Assembly: GCA_958454405.1 (NCBI GenBank)
Contig: CAUEBO010000002.1
Coordinates: 48,064-112,063, forward strand
DNA: 64,000 nt
Reading direction: 5' to 3'
Origin: an uncultured Eggerthellaceae bacterium
GTDB lineage: Bacteria; Actinomycetota; Coriobacteriia; Coriobacteriales; Eggerthellaceae
The notes under the pieces: model-generated
The model's input: the letters and a program-made list of their open reading frames with translations, nothing else
What the model was told of the DNA's origin: nothing
The model's database searches: none
In this document: piece after piece, positions 8,300 through 16,993 of the stretch
Position numbering within the stretch: the first letter of the stretch is position 1
Layout of the letters: each line of letters opens with the position of its first letter
Position numbers and translations under genes: made by a program

Positions 8300-8727
8300 G
8301 CTGCCTCCAAGCGGGTTCGAAGCGATGGTCTTCCGTGCGATATGTCAGATTAGCACACGGCCGCGCCTGCCCGGCAAGCGTCGCCGGGCCTTTCATAAAA
8401 CGGACGAACGGAACGCGCGGGCTCCTGCTGCGCCGGTTGTGAAGTTCATATGCAGAAGCTTTGGGTAAACCTGTGTTTTAACGGTCAAAAACAGAAGAAA
8501 CGGTAACGAACGCGCTTGTTGTTGCCCCAGGGGCTTCGGCAGCGGCTATAATCTCTCCAGCTCGAAACGCGCCTGCATCGAACGGCCTGCAAGGCCGCGC
8601 GAAGCCGGAGCATTTCGAAACCCCTCAAACGAAACGTGGAAGCGACAGGGGGCGAGCGCGCCTCCCGGATACGGGTGCGCGATGGTACGGCTGCCGGCAG
8701 GGTGGGCGGCCCGACAAAGGAGCAAAG
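8300..8727. other. Divergent intergenic region between ahcY and the GT2 gene
   Basis: This 428-bp gap carries a likely ahcY promoter on the minus strand: extended -10 TGCTAATCT with TAATCT at 8352-8347, and TTGCCG at 8377-8372, spacer 19. A hairpin GCCCGGC-AAGCGTC-GCCGGGC (8369-8389) overlaps that -35 box. On the plus strand TATAAT at 8547-8552 is a good -10 box, but no -35 box sits at the right distance. The 175-nt leader before the glycosyltransferase has no recognised RNA element. Confidence 0.4.
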
Positions 8728-10059
8728 GTGCTGGACCAGTTTTTTTCGCAGATCTCGTTCGTTGACATCTTCAATTTCTGCGTGTTCCTCGCGTTCACGT
8801 GCTGCTACACCTACCAGCTGTACTACGTGTTCGTCGTCCTGACCCGCAAGCCGAAGGAGCGGACGGCGAAGAAGAACCATAAGTTCGCCGTGGTCGTGTC
8901 GGCTCGCAACGAAGGCGCCGTCATCGGCGACCTCATCCACTCCATCAAGGTGCAGAACTACCCGCAAGAGCTCATCGACGTGTTCGTCATCGCGGACAAC
9001 TGCACCGACGACACGGCGCAGGTGGCCCGCGAGGCTGGAGCCGTCGTGTTCCCGCGCACCAACGACAAGGAAGTGGGCAAGGGCTACGCGCTCGACTACG
9101 GCTTCCAGGTCATCCGCGAGCAGTACGCCGATGCGGGCTACGAGGCGTACTTCGTGTTCGACGCCGACAACGTGCTGGACGTGAACTACTTCCGCGAGAT
9201 GAACAAGACCTTCGACAGCGGCGCGAAGGCCTCCACCAGCTACCGCAACTCCAAGAACTACGACTCCAACTGGATCAGCGCCGGCTATGCCGTGTGGTTC
9301 CTGCGCGAGGCGAAGTTCCTGAACCAGGCGCGCCTCACGCTGAACACCAGCTGCGCCGTGTCGGGCACGGGCTTCTTCATCGCCGCCGACATCATCGAGA
9401 AGCATGGCGGCTGGAAGTGGCACCTGCTCACCGAGGACATCGAGTTCTCGACGAACAGCATCCTGGAAGGCGTGCGCATCAGCTACACGCCCACGGCCAT
9501 CCTCTACGACGAGCAGCCCATCACGTTCCGCGATTCGTGGAACCAGCGTTTCCGCTGGGCGAAAGGCTTCTACCAGGTGTTCTGGCACTACGGCGCGCGC
9601 CTGGCCAAGGGCGTCGTCACCAACCCCAAGGGCGCTCGCTTCGCCTGCTACGACATGCTCATGACCATCGCGCCGGGCATGCTGCTCACCATCGTGTCGG
9701 TGACGTTCAACGCCATCATCATCGCGCTGTCCGCCATGGGCCTCATGTCGACGGGCGTGATGATCGCCTCGTCGCTGTCGTCCATCTTCTTCTGCCTGAT
9801 GAACTACGTCGTGTTCATGTTCATGTTCGGCGTGCTCACCACGTTCGTCGAGTGGGACTCCATCCGCTCCACCACGGCGAAGAAGGTTCGCTACATGTTC
9901 ACCTTCCCCTTCTTCATGCTCACCTACATCCCCATCGCGCTTGTCGCGCTCGTGAAGAAGTGCAACTGGAAGCCCATCAAGCACAGCATCTCGGTGGACG
10001 TGGCCGAGCTCTCCCTCGACGCCTCGCAGGCGCAGAGCAAGCGCAGCCGCACGATGTAG
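8728..10059 (+). CDS. Family 2 glycosyltransferase, membrane-bound, processive type
   Basis: A 443-residue polytopic protein. One N-terminal helix (about 14-36) is followed by a cytoplasmic GT-A domain with VVVSARNE, FDADN (the DxD that binds metal-UDP-sugar), TEDIEF (catalytic acidic pair) and QRFRWAKG (the QxxRW motif). At least three membrane helices follow from about residue 310. This is the layout of cellulose-, hyaluronan- and poly-GlcNAc-synthase relatives, so it probably makes or extends a surface glycan or glycolipid. The GTG start has AAGGAG five bases upstream. It is followed by a strong terminator and stands alone, so the sugar cannot be inferred. Confidence 0.9.
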   Translation: MLDQFFSQISFVDIFNFCVFLAFTCCYTYQLYYVFVVLTRKPKERTAKKNHKFAVVVSARNEGAVIGDLIHSIKVQNYPQELIDVFVIADNCTDDTAQVAREAGAVVFPRTNDKEVGKGYALDYGFQVIREQYADAGYEAYFVFDADNVLDVNYFREMNKTFDSGAKASTSYRNSKNYDSNWISAGYAVWFLREAKFLNQARLTLNTSCAVSGTGFFIAADIIEKHGGWKWHLLTEDIEFSTNSILEGVRISYTPTAILYDEQPITFRDSWNQRFRWAKGFYQVFWHYGARLAKGVVTNPKGARFACYDMLMTIAPGMLLTIVSVTFNAIIIALSAMGLMSTGVMIASSLSSIFFCLMNYVVFMFMFGVLTTFVEWDSIRSTTAKKVRYMFTFPFFMLTYIPIALVALVKKCNWKPIKHSISVDVAELSLDASQAQSKRSRTM

Positions 10060-10116
10060 CGCTTGGCGGATCTCCCGCGCGCCTTGTGCAGGGCGCGGTT
10101 CGACATGAGGAAACCA

Positions 10117-10151
10117 GCGATCGGCGGCCCGGATGGCCGCCGATCGCTTTT
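10117..10151 (+). terminator. Rho-independent terminator after the GT2 gene
   Basis: Thirteen-base perfect arms (GCGATCGGCGGCC, 10117-10129, and its complement, 10135-10147) with a 5-nt loop, followed by TTTT. It lies 57 bp after the GT2 stop and before the convergent comF-like gene. Confidence 0.85.
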
Positions 10152-10189
10152 CGAGCGCTCCCGCGCCCCGTCCCGCGGCGTTTCCGCTT

Positions 10190-11029
10190 TCAGAAAACCC
10201 GCGCGAACGTGATGCAGCGCACGCGCGCGGCCCCCGCCGCGCGCAGGGCGTCGGCTGCGGCGAACAGCGTGGCGCCCGTGGTGTAGACGTCGTCGACGAG
10301 CAGGACGGAATCGGGAGCGCTCGCGCCCGGGAGCGCGCGGAAACGGTGCTCCATGTTCCGGATGCGGTCTTGCCTGGTCAGTCGGCGCTGGTCGATCGAG
10401 CGCGGCCGCGCAAGCAGCGGCGCCACGGGAAGGTCCAGGCGCGCAGCCAGCTCGTCGGCAAGGTCCGCTCCGTGGTCGAAGCCCCGCCTGCGCACGGCGG
10501 CGGCCGTGGCCGGCACCGGCACCACTGAAGGCTCCTCGGCCTGCCAGGCGGGCGCTACGACGGGGGCCATGAGGCCGGCCATGGTCGCGGCGAGCCTGCG
10601 CTCTCCGGCATCCTTCCATGTCCGGACGATGCGCGCCGCCCCGTCATCGTAGACGACGGGGCTCGCGCAGGCGTCGAAGGGCGGCCCGGCCCGGCCGAGG
10701 GCCGCCATCGTCACGGCATTGCACTCGCTGCACTGCACGCGTCCGAAGGGCGCGCCGCATCGCGGGCAGGCGCGCCACCAGTCGAGGAAGGGAAGGCGCC
10801 GCCGACAGTCGGGACAGAGCACGTCCCCCGGCAGGTCGCAGACGGCGCAGCGCGTGGGCCAGAGCGTTTCGGCGAGGGCGATCGAGGCGGCTTCCCCGTA
10901 TGCCCGCGCACCGTCCAGGGCGGATCTCCACCGCCCGATTCCGCGAGGCCGGCCCCCGTGCCCTCCGCATGCGGGCGCAGGCGCTTCGGCGAAAGGGGAG
11001 GGCGGGATGTCGACGGAGCGGGCCATGAA
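10190..11029 (-). CDS. comFC: ComF family phosphoribosyltransferase-like protein
   Basis: About 279 residues. The N-terminal part carries two Cys pairs (CAVC/CPDC and CPRC/CSEC), the ComF zinc-ribbon. The C-terminal half is a PRTase fold with the PRPP loop VLLVDDVYTTGAT. ComFC proteins take part in uptake of transforming DNA, probably at the single-strand entry step; in genomes without full competence genes their role is open. No comFA or other competence gene is nearby. The frame stays open to 11452, but the homologous part begins near 11029. The chosen ATG lacks a clear Shine-Dalgarno site, so the start is uncertain. Confidence 0.82.
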   Translation of the reverse strand, partial: FMARSVDIPPSPFAEAPAPACGGHGGRPRGIGRWRSALDGARAYGEAASIALAETLWPTRCAVCDLPGDVLCPDCRRRLPFLDWWRACPRCGAPFGRVQCSECNAVTMAALGRAGPPFDACASPVVYDDGAARIVRTWKDAGERRLAATMAGLMAPVVAPAWQAEEPSVVPVPATAAAVRRRGFDHGADLADELAARLDLPVAPLLARPRSIDQRRLTRQDRIRNMEHRFRALPGASAPDSVLLVDDVYTTGATLFAAADALRAAGAARVRCITFARVF

Positions 11030-11597
11030 CGGAGGGTACCATGGAGTCCCCAGCGCGGGCCTTGCCGATGAAGCCGCCGGATCGGACGCCGCTTTATCCC
11101 GTTTCCCCTGCGCATCCAGCGGATTCCCGACGTCGCTTCGATCAGCTGCCATGAGAGGGCTTGCGCGGAGCGCCGCGGCGTCGGGGGACGCCGGCTCGAT
11201 GGGCGCCTCGCCCCAGCGCACCGCCTCGGCCCGCGCGGCGGAGGCGAGGGCGGCTTTGGCGGCCCCGTTTCCGCTAATTGCGCGGGCGCGCTTCCGGGGG
11301 TTCGCCTGTTCTGGTACACTGATGACGCTTCTTTCGAGTCTGTAGTTGCGGGTTGTATAAACCTCAGTCCACGGCAGATGCGGTCGAAAGGACCCACGTA
11401 AGCCGCGCGGTTCCGCGCGACGATCATGGCGCATCCTAGAGGTAAGTCGCACCGTCCGCTACCTTGCGCGGCATACGGCTGCGCCGGACGAGAGGGTTCA
11501 GGGTGCAAGCTCGGCTCCAGTGCGCGAGTGTGGGGGCAAAGACTAGGTCAGTCGAAAGAGGCGTTACGGGAAGTAAGCAGATGGAGGCACACCGGAT
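11030..11597. other. Divergent gap with a candidate structured RNA leader
   Basis: This 568-bp region separates comF from the binding-protein gene. The left part (11030-11300) continues the comF reading frame as a low-complexity extension and is probably non-coding. An extended -10 element TGGTACACT ends near 11320, and TATAAA lies at 11356-11361. From about 11393 to 11570 the sequence can fold into a closed structure, described as a separate feature. The start at 11598 has GGAGG ten bases upstream. Confidence 0.45.
11393..11570 (+). ncRNA. Candidate structured leader RNA, family not recognised
   Basis: The ends can pair: CCCACGTAAGCC (11393-11404) with GGCGTTACGGG (11560-11570), allowing single bulges. 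Inside lie a perfect 7-bp hairpin CGCGCGG-TT-CCGCGCG (11404-11419) and arms CGTCCG (about 11453) and CGGACG (about 11484). GUCGAAA-type loops flank both strands of the closing stem (11382-11392 and 11550-11558). The position, directly before a solute-binding protein gene, suits a cis-regulatory RNA. I compared it by eye with SAM, lysine, glycine, TPP, cobalamin, c-di-AMP, THF and tmRNA/6S/SRP motifs and found no match. It could also be an independent sRNA. Confidence 0.35.
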
Positions 11598-12590
11598 ATG
11601 AAGCGCTTGAAATCGTTCGCGACCCGCTGCCTGGCGGTCGCGTGCATGGCGTCCCTGCTCGCCCTTTTGGCGGGTTGCGCGTCGCAGGAAGAGTACACGC
11701 CGCCCGAGAAGTCGCCCACGCTCTCGTCGCCCGTCATCGGCAAGGACGGCGTTCTGCGCGTCGGCGTCAACACCCAGAACCAGCCGCTGGCCGGCGTGTC
11801 CCAGTCGTCGCAGAACATCGTGGGCCTCGACGTGGACATCGCCGCGTATCTGGCCGACGGCTTCGGGCTGAAGCTCGAACTCGTGGACGTGGGCACCGAT
11901 GCCGAAGCGGCGCTTGCCGAGGGAACCGTCGACATCGTCATGGGCGTCGACAAGTCCAGCACCGATGCCTCGTTCTGGATGTCCGACACCTACCTACCCA
12001 CGGCCATCGCCCTGTTCTCCACGCCGGGCAACGCCACGGTGCCCACGAACGACGCGCAGCCTTCGATTGCCGCCCAGGTGTCGTCGAAGAGCGCGTGGGC
12101 CGTCACCAACGAGTTCGACCAAGGGAACATCGTCACGACGAGCGACCTGCAGAGCGCGTTCTCTGCGCTCGAATCGGGCGACGTCCAGTACGTGGCGTCG
12201 GACGCCATCATCGGCACGTACGCCGCGCACACCGCAGGCGACGACGTGCAGATCGTCGCGCTCATGCAGCAGCCGAGCGGATACTGCGTCGGCGTGCTCG
12301 ATTCCAACTCCGATCTCAAGCAGGCGGTTTCCGATGCGCTTGCGACGTTGTCCGGCAACGGCGTCGTCTCCCTCATCGAGACGAAGTGGCTGGGCACGAC
12401 GCTCGACCTGTCCGCCTTGCCCCTGACCGCTGGCGCCACCTCGCCGGCGAAGCCCGCGGACGATGCGGACGAGACCGCAGGCGACGACGACGACGGGGAG
12501 ACGCCCGCGGCCGACACGTCGACCGCCGATGCGCCCGCCGGGACCGGCGGAGCGGCATCGAACGCCGTCTCCCTCAAGGATGTGGCATAG
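11598..12590 (+). CDS. Solute-binding lipoprotein (amino-acid type, SBP_bac_3)
   Basis: A 330-residue exported lipoprotein. The signal peptide ends in the lipobox LLAGC, with Cys27 as the lipid-anchored residue. The family-3 binding domain follows (about 45-270): DGVLRVGVN, GLDVDIAAYLADGFG and the later GVVSLIETKW are typical of polar-amino-acid receptors. After about residue 280 comes an Ala/Asp/Thr/Pro-rich tail of some 50 residues that is not part of the fold. No permease or ATPase is adjacent, so it either feeds a distant transporter or acts as a sensor. A strong hairpin follows the gene. Confidence 0.88.
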   Translation: MKRLKSFATRCLAVACMASLLALLAGCASQEEYTPPEKSPTLSSPVIGKDGVLRVGVNTQNQPLAGVSQSSQNIVGLDVDIAAYLADGFGLKLELVDVGTDAEAALAEGTVDIVMGVDKSSTDASFWMSDTYLPTAIALFSTPGNATVPTNDAQPSIAAQVSSKSAWAVTNEFDQGNIVTTSDLQSAFSALESGDVQYVASDAIIGTYAAHTAGDDVQIVALMQQPSGYCVGVLDSNSDLKQAVSDALATLSGNGVVSLIETKWLGTTLDLSALPLTAGATSPAKPADDADETAGDDDDGETPAADTSTADAPAGTGGAASNAVSLKDVA

Positions 12591-12630
12591 CCGCGGCTCG
12601 CGCTGCGCGAGCAGGGCAACGGCAGGTAAC

Positions 12631-12664
12631 GGGCCGGCGCCCGCTTTCGAGCGGGCGCCGGCCC
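12631..12664. terminator. Bidirectional hairpin between the SBP and LysR genes
   Basis: Perfect 14-bp arms (GGGCCGGCGCCCGC, 12631-12644, and complement, 12651-12664) with loop TTTCGA lie between two convergent genes. The T-run is poor on both sides (TTCGCTTCTC on plus), so termination may be partial. Confidence 0.65.
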
Positions 12665-12713
12665 TTCGCTTCTCAGGGGGTCGGTGGATTCGGCTGACGG
12701 CCCGGTGTCCGGA

Positions 12714-13646
12714 TTAGTCGATGTAGATGGCCCCGTCGTCCGATTCGGGGAGCTGTTTCTCGTCGATGACGTACTGGATGAAGCTGTCCACGCAGTACGG
12801 ATGGTAGTTCTTCGTGCTGTATCCCAGGTAGATGCGATGATGGAAGCTCTTGCGCTCTTCCGCGTCGTTGTAGAGCTGGCGCACTTCGGCGTTCTCCACG
12901 CTGCGGAGGAAGAAGGTGTCCAGCATGAGCGCCACCTCCACGCTGTTCACCGCGAACCCCGCCAGGATGGATTCATCCTGATACGCGTATTCGGCATGCT
13001 CTATGCCGATGCCGCCCAGCATCCGCTTCACGGCTTTTCCGATCGGTATGGTGTCCCGATAGGTGATGAGGCGCTGGTCCATCAGATCCTCGGGCACGAG
13101 GAACTCCTTCTCGGCCAGAGGGCACTGCGGGCTCATGGCGACGACCAGCTTCTGCGTGAGGACGGGCGTGAAGCAGATGCTGGGATCGTCGCCGTCGTGC
13201 GCGCAGAACACGACGTCGTAGCGCCCGCTCCGAAGGTCCTCTATCAGCGCGGCCGAAGCGTCTTCGCGAACCGTGAACTGCACTTCGCCGCTGATCGACG
13301 CCTTGTAGTTGCTGATGAGCTTGGGGATGTAGTTCGTCTGCACGGTGATGATGCACCCCAAATCCACGTTGCCGCCGTCGCCGCAGCCAGTGTAGTTCTT
13401 CATCGTGGCCACGCCTTTGTCGATCTGCTCGAGGCCGACCGTCACGTAGTCCAAGAACTCCTGCCCGTATTTGGTGAGGTGTATGTTCCTCCCCGTCTTT
13501 TGGAAGAGGGACACTCCCAGCTCGTTCTCAAGCGAGCTGATGGCGTTCGAGAGGGAGGGTTGGGTGATGTAGAGCTCCTTGGCAGCTTTGGCGTAATGCT
13601 GTAGTTCCGCGAGTTTCTTGAAATAGTACAGCTGCGAAAGGTTCAT
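12714..13646 (-). CDS. LysR family transcriptional regulator
   Basis: A 310-residue regulator. The N-terminal winged helix-turn-helix (about 1-60: MNLSQLYYFKKLAELQHYAKAA..., SLSNAISSLENELG) is typical of LysR proteins. A periplasmic-binding-like effector domain (about 90-300) follows. Start ATG 13646 has AGGAGG six bases upstream; an in-frame extension to 13730 lacks such a site. A minus-strand -10 box TATAAT lies at 13695-13690. It is codirectional with etfA upstream, separated by a terminator. It may control the adjacent acyl-CoA dehydrogenase/Etf genes, but no LysR box (T-N11-A) was confirmed there. Confidence 0.92.
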   Translation of the reverse strand: MNLSQLYYFKKLAELQHYAKAAKELYITQPSLSNAISSLENELGVSLFQKTGRNIHLTKYGQEFLDYVTVGLEQIDKGVATMKNYTGCGDGGNVDLGCIITVQTNYIPKLISNYKASISGEVQFTVREDASAALIEDLRSGRYDVVFCAHDGDDPSICFTPVLTQKLVVAMSPQCPLAEKEFLVPEDLMDQRLITYRDTIPIGKAVKRMLGGIGIEHAEYAYQDESILAGFAVNSVEVALMLDTFFLRSVENAEVRQLYNDAEERKSFHHRIYLGYSTKNYHPYCVDSFIQYVIDEKQLPESDDGAIYID

Positions 13647-13794
13647 CGGCGCCTCCTGAAGGCAAACGTCGTCTGGAACGTCCGCATATATTATAGAGGT
13701 GCCGAAAGCGCGCGCCCTTAGGCAAAACAACGCAAATGTGAAATTTCGCCTCCTTCCCGGCCGCCGGGGCCGGTTGAAGCGGGGAGAAACAGAA

Positions 13795-13818
13795 GAAGCG
13801 CGCCCGAAGGCGCGCTTC
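13795..13818 (-). terminator. Terminator of the acd-etfB-etfA operon
   Basis: On the minus strand GAAGCGCGCC and GGCGCGCTTC form a 10-bp stem with a 4-nt loop, followed by TTCTGTTTCT. It lies about 35 bp after the etfA stop. Confidence 0.75.
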
Positions 13819-13850
13819 CATGCGGTTCCGACTGTGCAAAGCCTGTGCGG

Positions 13851-14741
13851 TTACGCCAGCTTCTCGGAGAGAACCGGCAGCACTTCCTGCAGGTCGGCCA
13901 CCAGGCCGTAGTCGGCCTGCTTGAACACGGGCGCGTTCGCGTCCTTGTTGATGGCCACGATGGTGTCGGCGCCGGTCACGCCCACCATGTGCTGCATCTG
14001 GCCGGAGATGCCCACGGCGAAGTACACCTTGGGGGAGATCACGCGGCCGGACACGCCGATGTACAGGCTCTTGGGCAGCCACTTCTCGTTCTCGGCGATC
14101 GGGCGGGAGCAGGCGATCTCGCCGTGCACGGCGGAGGCCAGCGAACGGGCCAGATCGAGGTCCTCTTCCTTGCCGAAGCCGCGGCCTGCGCCCACGACGA
14201 TGGGGGCGCGTCCGATGTCGGCGCCTTCCTGCACGACCTCGCGCTTGCCGCGCAGCTTCAGGGCCTTGGCGGCGGGAACGAACGCGCGCTCCTCGACGAC
14301 GTCGGTGCCGGAGGCCTCGGCCTCGCCGAACATGGCGCCGTTCGTGGAGTAGATGCGCACGGAGCCGGCGGGACGGCGCTTCATGGTGGCCAGGCCGCCG
14401 AAGTACAGGCTCTCCGCGGCTTCGCCGTCGAAGGCGGCGACGTCGTTGATGACGCTCGTGTCCGCATGGGCGGCAAGGAGGCCGCCGACGATCTTGAGGC
14501 GCGGCGTGGTCTCGATGAGCACCATATCCGGAGCGACCTCGTCGAACAGCGCGATGACGGTGTCCGTGGCGTTCTCGTACAGCTCGCCCTCGGGAAGCGC
14601 GATGTGGTAGGCCTTGTCGGCAACGCCGGTCTGCGGGGCGTCGCCGATGGTGACGAGCACGACCTCGTCGGCGAGCGTGCGGGCACCCGCGCACAGTTCC
14701 TTCTGCGCTTCGGCCGCTTCTGCAATGACAAATGCTTTCAT
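13851..14741 (-). CDS. etfA: Electron transfer flavoprotein alpha subunit
   Basis: A 296-residue EtfA/FixB. The C-terminal FAD-binding domain carries GISGQMQHMVGVTGADTIVA and NKDANAPVFKQADYGLVAD, the diagnostic region of the alpha subunit. With EtfB it moves electrons between an acyl-CoA dehydrogenase and the membrane or ferredoxin pool. It is the last gene of acd-etfB-etfA, 30 bp after etfB. Whether this Etf is of the bifurcating kind cannot be settled by eye, because that depends on details of the EtfB FAD site. Confidence 0.96.
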   Translation of the reverse strand: MKAFVIAEAAEAQKELCAGARTLADEVVLVTIGDAPQTGVADKAYHIALPEGELYENATDTVIALFDEVAPDMVLIETTPRLKIVGGLLAAHADTSVINDVAAFDGEAAESLYFGGLATMKRRPAGSVRIYSTNGAMFGEAEASGTDVVEERAFVPAAKALKLRGKREVVQEGADIGRAPIVVGAGRGFGKEEDLDLARSLASAVHGEIACSRPIAENEKWLPKSLYIGVSGRVISPKVYFAVGISGQMQHMVGVTGADTIVAINKDANAPVFKQADYGLVADLQEVLPVLSEKLA

Positions 14742-14771
14742 GATGATGCGCCCTTTCTGGTCCTCGGTGGC

Positions 14772-15542
14772 CTATCGAATGACGCCTGCGACAGCGTTGA
14801 TGAACGCGTCGAGATCGCCGTCGTTCTTGATGTCGAAAATCTCACGCTTGCGGTCGGCGAGCTCGGGCGCCACGACGCTGTCGATCTCCACCGTGCCGTT
14901 CGTGTCCACGCCTGCCGCGGCCGCGTCGCTGACGGACGAGGGCTTCTTGCCGGCGGCCAGGATCTCGCGCATGCCCGCGATGCGGGGCAGGGCGATGTCG
15001 GGGGAGACGCCCACGACGGCGGGAAGCGGGACTTCGATCTCCTCGACCACGTCGTCGAGCGTGCGCTCCACGACGAGCGCGCCGTTGTCCATGCGCATGC
15101 CGGTGACGGAGTTGATGCAGGGAACGCCGAGCAGGGCGGCCAGCTGAACGTTGACCTGGCCGGCGTACATGTCGGCCGAACCATCGCCGCACACGACGAG
15201 GTCGACGCCGCCGTCGATGTCGCCCACCAGCTTGGCGAGGCCCTTGGCGGTCGTCCGGGAGTCGGCGAGGGCGTAGGCGTCGTCGGCGATCATGAGGAGC
15301 TCTTCGGGGCCGCGGGAGAGGATGCTCTTCTTCACCTTCATGTCGTCGGCCTTGGCGTTGCTCGCGCTGATGGCGACGAGTCGCGCGCCTTCGGCCTCGG
15401 CCAGCTGCGCCGCCGCCTCGATGGCGTTCAGATCGTACTCGCTCGCAATCTGGTGCGCCTTCGAGCTGTCGAGGGACCGGTCGGAGGCGACGGTGATGTC
15501 CTGATCGTCAGGCACCACTTTCACCGCTACAGCAATGTTCAT
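14772..15542 (-). CDS. etfB: Electron transfer flavoprotein beta subunit
   Basis: A 256-residue EtfB/FixA. It starts MNIAVAVKVVPDDQDI and carries DLNAIEAAAQLAE, CGDGSADMYAGQVNVQLAALLG (nucleotide-binding region, AMP or FAD) and PAVVGVSPDIALPRIAGMREI, the beta-subunit signature. It pairs with EtfA directly downstream. The 141-bp gap to the upstream dehydrogenase contains a long GC-rich hairpin (CCGTGCCGC...GCGGCACGG, about 15629-15668) that could reduce read-through and set the dehydrogenase:Etf ratio. Confidence 0.96.
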   Translation of the reverse strand: MNIAVAVKVVPDDQDITVASDRSLDSSKAHQIASEYDLNAIEAAAQLAEAEGARLVAISASNAKADDMKVKKSILSRGPEELLMIADDAYALADSRTTAKGLAKLVGDIDGGVDLVVCGDGSADMYAGQVNVQLAALLGVPCINSVTGMRMDNGALVVERTLDDVVEEIEVPLPAVVGVSPDIALPRIAGMREILAAGKKPSSVSDAAAAGVDTNGTVEIDSVVAPELADRKREIFDIKNDGDLDAFINAVAGVIR

Positions 15543-15683
15543 GGTCGTGTCCTTTCTGGTCGTGTGTCAGTCTTGCTTGGTCAAACCTCGTCGTTATTGT
15601 ACGACAAAGAGGAGGCCGTGCAACACCCGTGCCGCCCGTCCACTGTGGCAGCGGGCGAGCGGCACGGGCGAATGGAGCTGAGA

Positions 15684-16838
15684 TTAGTCTGCGTACCACT
15701 TCGGAACGGCGCGGCCGGCGATGTAGTCCATGACCTCGCAGGTGCCGCCGGCGAGCATGTTGCCGCGCAGGTCGCGCCAGATGCGCCCGACGCGCACTTC
15801 CTCGGTGTAGCCCAGGCCGCCGAAGATCTCGATGGCGTTGTCCGCGATCTGGACATGGGCGCGCGTGCCCCAGGACTTGAGCATGGCGATGTCGGCGTTG
15901 ATGGACTCGCCCTGGTCGAGCTTCCAGAGGCAGTAGTAGAGCCAGTGGCGGGTCTGCTGCAGCATGATCTCGTTCTGCTCGATCAGCCCCTGGACGCGGG
16001 GATTGGTGATGATGGGCTTGCCGAACGCGATGCGCTCCTTGGCGTACTTGACGGCGTCGTTCTGGGCCGCCTGGGCCAGGCCGAGGCCCTGGGCCACGAC
16101 GAGGCAGCGCTCGAACTCGAAGTTCTTCATGAGCAGCATCCAGCCGGCGCCCTCTTCGCCGATGCGCTGGTCCTCGGTGAGCACCACGTCGTCGAAGTAG
16201 ACCTCGACGAACGGCACGGTGTGCTGGCCGATCTTGGTGAGATGGGCAGTGGAGATGCCGGGGGTCTCGCGCTTGACGAGCCACAGGGACATCTTGCTGT
16301 TCTCGCGGGAGGGATCCTCGTCCTTGGCGATGACGATGAGGTAGGGCACGTCCGCGCCGTTGGTGACCCAGGTCTTCTGGCCGGTGAGGATGTAGGTGCC
16401 GTCGGCCTGCTTCTTGGTGATGGAGGTCATGCCCATGTTGTCGGAGCCGGCGGCGGGCTCGGAGAGGCAGAGGGCGGCGACGGACTGGCCGGACTTCTCA
16501 TACTCCTCCATGATGACGGCGGCCTGCTCGGGGGTGCCGAACTCGGCCAGGTCGGCGCAAGCGAGCATGCCGGTCATGAACGGGGTCATGGCGCCGGTGA
16601 ACTCGTAGAGCTTCTCGGTCATGAGGCCCAGGGTCACATGATCGGTGGGGATGCCGCCAACTTCCTCGGGAAGTCCCATGAACGGGAAACCGGCGTCGCG
16701 GTAGGCGTCCTGCGCCTCAGCAGTCACCTGGTGGGCTTCGTACATGTCCATGACGGACTGGTCATCGAAGTAACGCTCGGAGTACTCCTGCAGGGACTCC
16801 ACGAGTAGCTGCTGCTCGTCGGTTAGGCTAAAATCCAT
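15684..16838 (-). CDS. Acyl-CoA dehydrogenase (CaiA-like), Etf-linked
   Basis: A 384-residue flavoprotein with the acyl-CoA dehydrogenase order: alpha domain, beta domain with LSEPAAGSDNMGM and TWVTNGADVPY, then a C-terminal alpha bundle with RIAFGKPI and IFGGLGYTEE. The C-terminal segment reads GGTCEVM, so the Glu that serves as base in medium-chain enzymes (EGTSQ position) is not at that site. A Glu elsewhere, as in isovaleryl-type enzymes, may serve. Start ATG 16838 has GGAG upstream; an in-frame extension is Arg-rich and lacks a site. It is first gene of an operon with etfBA and probably reduces or oxidises a 2-enoyl/acyl-CoA pair; the substrate is unknown. Confidence 0.93.
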   Translation of the reverse strand: MDFSLTDEQQLLVESLQEYSERYFDDQSVMDMYEAHQVTAEAQDAYRDAGFPFMGLPEEVGGIPTDHVTLGLMTEKLYEFTGAMTPFMTGMLACADLAEFGTPEQAAVIMEEYEKSGQSVAALCLSEPAAGSDNMGMTSITKKQADGTYILTGQKTWVTNGADVPYLIVIAKDEDPSRENSKMSLWLVKRETPGISTAHLTKIGQHTVPFVEVYFDDVVLTEDQRIGEEGAGWMLLMKNFEFERCLVVAQGLGLAQAAQNDAVKYAKERIAFGKPIITNPRVQGLIEQNEIMLQQTRHWLYYCLWKLDQGESINADIAMLKSWGTRAHVQIADNAIEIFGGLGYTEEVRVGRIWRDLRGNMLAGGTCEVMDYIAGRAVPKWYAD

Positions 16839-16960
16839 GCTGCCTGCTCCTTCCTTGGCCCGGCTTTCGAACGCTTCCCGCGCCCGCGTACGCCGGTTTC
16901 GTCTCGTCGTTCCGCCATATCTGCGCGTAGATACACAAATATGAGTATTGCTACCGTAAG

Positions 16961-16993
16961 TTTGCACCCATATTCGTCATCATGTCCAATAGG
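16961..16993 (-). promoter_or_regulatory. Two-box motif, copy facing the acd-etfBA operon
   Basis: On the minus strand CCTATTGGACA (16993-16983) and GGGTGCAAA (16969-16961) are separated by 13 bp. The same boxes with the same spacing occur on the plus strand at 17219-17251. TTGGAC could be a -35 box with TGCAAA 17 bp further on as a weak -10, or the whole may be an activator site. It ends about 122 bp before the start codon. Confidence 0.6.

Noticed and set aside
8300..8500. A SAH or SAM riboswitch before ahcY
   Set aside because: I looked for the SAH-aptamer core and SAM-I/II motifs on the minus strand and saw neither.
11030..11452. An N-terminal extension of the ComF protein
   Set aside because: The extension is disordered and Arg/Ala/Pro-rich, overlaps the leader of the divergent gene and has no ribosome-binding site.
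13845..16808. A 3-kb plus-strand open frame opposite the acd-etfBA operon
   Set aside because: Antisense to three well-conserved flavoprotein genes; composition is His/Asp/Gly-biased as expected of a shadow.
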